Positions 11,397 to 12,154 of a stretch of 12,154 nucleotides of DNA are shown here, one piece after another. The DNA comes from Nitrososphaerota archaeon (lineage in GTDB: Archaea > Thermoproteota > Nitrososphaeria > Nitrososphaerales > UBA183): positions 1-12,154 of the forward strand of contig JAFLZE010000027.1 of NCBI GenBank assembly GCA_029785685.1, written 5' to 3'. The translations under genes and the position numbers were made by a program. How positions within the stretch are numbered: position 1 is the stretch's first letter; the number at the start of each line of letters is the position of its first letter. The notes under the pieces were generated by a model. It saw only the letters and a list, made by a program, of their open reading frames with translations. It ran no database searches and had not been told where the DNA came from.

Positions 11397-11649
11397 ACTC
11401 GGCCGGCGGCCCCCGGACCCCGGCGCAGTCGACTGTCCCGCTCACCCTGCGGAGGAACGACGGGCAGGCGAAGCAGACGAGGAAGGCGACCTCCTTCTTC
11501 ACAATCGGGCAGTCCACGCTCTCCTTCTTCATGCGGGATATGGCCTTGGCGCTGGCCGCCCCCTTCAGCTCGTCGGAGACGACTTTGGGGACCCTCTTGG
11601 CCTTGGCCGCGGGGTAGATGTCTACCTTGAACTTGGTGTCCTGAGACAC
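11383..11649 (-). CDS. small four-cysteine protein, possible metal site
   Basis: The 88-residue product has a basic, Lys/Ala/Val-rich N-terminal half and a C-terminal half with C47, C59, C62 and C75 (C-x11-C-x2-C-x12-C: DCPIVKKE, then CFACPSFLRRVSG, then VDCAG). Four cysteines in this order suit a zinc or iron-sulfur site, with CxxCP at the centre. I recognise no named family. The start is GTG 11649; a TATA-like TTTTATCC (11671-11678) lies 26-27 bases upstream, fitting a leaderless transcript and making this start fairly secure. Its own promoter separates it from the PadR gene behind it. It is probably cytoplasmic. Confidence 0.6.
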   Translation of the reverse strand: MSQDTKFKVDIYPAAKAKRVPKVVSDELKGAASAKAISRMKKESVDCPIVKKEVAFLVCFACPSFLRRVSGTVDCAGVRGPPAEWLLG

Positions 11650-11670
11650 GAGCCTGGCTCATCCGGGTGG

Positions 11671-11680
11671 GGATAAAAGC
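11671..11680 (-). promoter_or_regulatory. promoter of the four-cysteine protein
   Basis: GCTTTTATCC on the minus strand is a good archaeal TATA box. Its centre is 26-27 bases from the GTG at 11649. Confidence 0.6.
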
Positions 11681-11750
11681 CTGCGCCGCCGCCGCTCCCC
11701 TGGCTCCCCCTGCGGACCTCCCCGGCGGCGTTTCGGCGGCGGGGGCCGGG

Positions 11751-12137
11751 CTACTTACCCGCCAGCCCGAGGGAGCCGGCGAGCCCCTGGACCTTCGCCT
11801 TCAGCTCCTGCCTCCCTGCCAGCGCCGAGTACACGGCGAGGAGCCTCAGCTGGCGCGCGACGTCCGACTCGGTCTCCTTCGTCAGCCGTGACAGCTCCTC
11901 CTTCCCCCTGCCGGAGATGATGTACCTCCGGACGTTGCCCTCGCGCTTGGGGAGCTCGGTGATCAGCCCCTTCTTCAGGAGCTCGCCGAGCATCAGATAG
12001 ATCGACCCTGGGCCCGGGGCCCACTCCCCCCCTGTGACCCGGCGTATCTGGTTGGCGAGGTCGGTCCCGGACAGGGACGACTCGGAGAGCATCTTGAGGG
12101 CTGCCAGCCTGAGGACCCCCTTGGGGACGCTTATCAT
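11751..12137 (-). CDS. PadR-family transcriptional regulator
   Basis: The 128-residue product has a PadR winged helix: helix VLRLAALKMLSESSLSGTDL, then the signature GPGSIYLMLGELLKKGLI (residues 42-59), then a wing with NVRRYIISGRGKEEL, followed by a C-terminal helix (ARQLRLLAVYSALAG) used for dimer formation. PadR proteins are small repressors that respond to ligands or stress and often control transporters or detoxification genes. The PG-SIY-L-L-GLI pattern is typical, so the family call is firm; the target is unknown. The start is ATG 12137; only 17 bases of upstream sequence are in the window, so its promoter cannot be judged. It does not share a promoter with the four-cysteine gene downstream. 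Confidence 0.88.
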   Translation of the reverse strand: MISVPKGVLRLAALKMLSESSLSGTDLANQIRRVTGGEWAPGPGSIYLMLGELLKKGLITELPKREGNVRRYIISGRGKEELSRLTKETESDVARQLRLLAVYSALAGRQELKAKVQGLAGSLGLAGK

Positions 12138-12154
12138 GGCCGGTCAGCCCCTGG

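Noticed and set aside
1..12154. CRISPR array or prophage structure
   Set aside because: No regularly spaced short repeats and no phage structural, integrase or replication genes are visible.

Overview
The window looks archaeal. Most confident gene starts have a TATA-like box centred about 25-27 bases upstream, so the transcripts would begin at or next to the start codon (leaderless). The gene content agrees: two VapBC pairs, a thermopsin-type protease with a Ser/Thr-rich stalk and a PEF-type C-terminal anchor, a DUF2341 surface protein, a UbiA prenyltransferase, a GT-C (GT87-like) glycosyltransferase, a PadR regulator and a FUN14-like membrane protein. I cannot place it below domain level; a GC-rich member of the Thermoproteota/Nitrososphaeria or Thermoplasmatota is plausible.

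Left part (1-7160) is accessory DNA. It opens with a DUF2341 protein whose reading frame is open to the window edge. Then come, all on the minus strand, a vapBC pair followed by an HExxH metallopeptidase-like gene, a second PIN-toxin/antitoxin pair, and the C-terminal remnant of an IS transposase. On the plus strand follow a winged-helix regulator overlapping a nucleotidyltransferase (type IV toxin-antitoxin-like) and an AbiEi-like winged-helix protein. Last comes an orphan ribbon-helix-helix gene on the minus strand. Nearly every regulator or antitoxin gene here has a near-perfect inverted repeat at its promoter, as expected for autoregulated toxin-antitoxin modules. Two families of dispersed repeats lie between the cassettes: an element of about 86-112 bp (two copies, about 90% identical by eye over the core) and a 54-58 bp hairpin-forming element (three copies). 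The two PIN genes, though different, share the same sequence across their stop codons. The metallopeptidase gene sits between two short matching sequences, as if inserted into the repeat.

Right part (7220-12154) is GC-rich and looks like resident chromosome. A 164-base non-coding stretch with several nested, perfectly pairing arms (candidate structured RNA) precedes ubiA. ubiA converges with the membrane glycosyltransferase. The thermopsin-like protease diverges from a small FUN14-like membrane protein, which converges through a shared hairpin on a small four-cysteine protein. A PadR regulator closes the window.

The strongest candidates for something undescribed are the cassette-like organisation of toxin-antitoxin genes bounded by shared 3' repeats, the nested inverted repeats at the winged-helix/nucleotidyltransferase pair, and the structured RNA before ubiA. 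All assignments come from reading the sequence; no database search was done.
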